Assembly (NCBI GenBank): GCA_036388295.1
Contig: DASVSC010000184.1
Span: 1-7,152 of the forward strand
Direction of reading: 5' to 3'
Source: RYN-431 sp036388295
Lineage (GTDB): Bacteria; Planctomycetota; Phycisphaerae; Tepidisphaerales; Tepidisphaeraceae
DNA length: 7,152 nt
Under the pieces are notes generated by a model. That model had not been told where the DNA came from. It saw only the letters and a program-made list of their open reading frames with translations, and did not search any database. The position numbers and the translations under genes were made by a program. Numbering within the stretch: the first letter of the stretch is position 1; the number at the start of each line of letters is the position of its first letter. This document shows, piece after piece, positions 6,635 to 7,152 of this stretch.

Positions 6635-7152
6635 TCGTCGTCGCCCGTGGTCGTTGAGCGCGGGGCCACGTCCGGCACGCGGTCCACGACCTTGTCCGCG
6701 ACACCGTATTCGACGGCTTCTTCGGCGAACATCCACTTGTTGCGGTCGAAGTCGCGCACGATGGTGTCGAACTCCTTGCCGCACCATTCCGCCATCATCT
6801 TGTAGAGACGGTCGCGCAGGCGGAGCATGTGCTTGGCCTCGATGCCGAGGTCCGTGGCCGGGCCCTGCATCACGCCGCCGATGAGCGGCTGGTGGAGCAT
6901 GACCTGGCTGTTGGGCAGCACGTAGCGTTTGCCCTTCGTGCCGGCGGCGAGCAGGGCCGAGCCCATGCTGGCGGCCATGCCGATGCAGGTGGTCGATACG
7001 TCGCAGCGCAGGAACTTCATCGTGTCAATCAGCCCGAAGCCGGCGCTGACGCTGCCGCCGGGGCTGTTGATGTAGAAGTTGATGTCGCTCTTGGCGTCCT
7101 CGTTCGAGAGGAACAGGAGCTGCGCCTGGATCACGCTGGCCGACTCGTCGGT
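6631..7152 (-). CDS. clpP: ATP-dependent Clp protease proteolytic subunit, N-terminus cut by window edge
   Basis: 173 residues are visible; about 25-40 N-terminal residues lie beyond 7152 and the frame is open to the last base. ClpP forms the two-ring tetradecameric chamber that degrades proteins unfolded by ClpX or ClpA/ClpC in the cytoplasm. Clear landmarks are FYINSPGGSVSAG (oxyanion region), the nucleophile in GMAASMGSA (Ser codon 6967-6969), the catalytic His in MLHQPL (codon 6892-6894) and AVEYGVADKVV near the end. Aligned without gaps to E. coli in front of AVEYG, the residue matching catalytic Asp 171 is Asn (DFDRNKWM, AAC at 6739-6741). The apparent triad is therefore Ser-His-Asn, as in Listeria monocytogenes ClpP1. 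This suggests a divergent paralogue, perhaps one active with a second ClpP encoded elsewhere. The stop overlaps the lipoprotein start by ATGA. Confidence 0.97.
   Translation of the reverse strand, partial: TDESASVIQAQLLFLSNEDAKSDINFYINSPGGSVSAGFGLIDTMKFLRCDVSTTCIGMAASMGSALLAAGTKGKRYVLPNSQVMLHQPLIGGVMQGPATDLGIEAKHMLRLRDRLYKMMAEWCGKEFDTIVRDFDRNKWMFAEEAVEYGVADKVVDRVPDVAPRSTTTGDDE

Noticed and set aside
6218..6805. 195-codon plus-strand frame
   Set aside because: It is antisense to the lipoprotein and clpP genes and has no recognisable protein features.

Overview
The window looks like chromosomal DNA of a GC-rich bacterium, most likely a planctomycete (phylum Planctomycetota). That rests on the 16S rRNA 3' part, which carries wording I associate with planctomycetes (GAGCGAAACC instead of the usual GAGCGCAACC, and GTCAAGTCCTCATGGCC), and on the 16S gene standing alone, with a hairpin terminator soon after it and no tRNA, 23S or 5S gene following. 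Unlinked rRNA genes are well known in that phylum. The finer placement (perhaps Phycisphaerae-like) is a guess.

Layout. 1-451: 3' third of a 16S rRNA gene. 452-758: no protein gene; a string of abutting RNA hairpins and an intrinsic terminator (605-634). 759-1584 (+): a lipoprotein gene apparently split by a 13-bp tandem duplication. 1602-2369 (+): a membrane-anchored YafK-type L,D-transpeptidase. 2512-3507 and 3601-3795 (-): a two-helix membrane protein with an alpha-helical repeat domain, and upstream of it a 64-residue one-helix membrane protein. 3893-4909 (+): a sugar-nucleotide epimerase of the UDP-glucuronate 4-epimerase type. 5027-5419 (+): a DagK-family lipid kinase. 5385-7152 (-): a tightly packed run clpP (5' end outside the window), a small lipoprotein, and a NapG/MauM-like protein with four [4Fe-4S] cluster motifs.

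Most of the genes concern the cell envelope: peptidoglycan cross-link processing (L,D-transpeptidase), surface or capsule sugars (epimerase), lipid or undecaprenol phosphorylation (DagK) and two lipoproteins. The clpP group is the only clear multi-gene operon: a 4-bp ATGA overlap between clpP and the lipoprotein gene, then a 5-bp gap to the ferredoxin gene.

I see no complete new defence or mobile system. The points most worth a second look are the 13-bp frame-breaking duplication, a ClpP whose catalytic Asp position is Asn, the solitary 16S gene with a strongly structured trailer, and the clpP-lipoprotein-polyferredoxin linkage.
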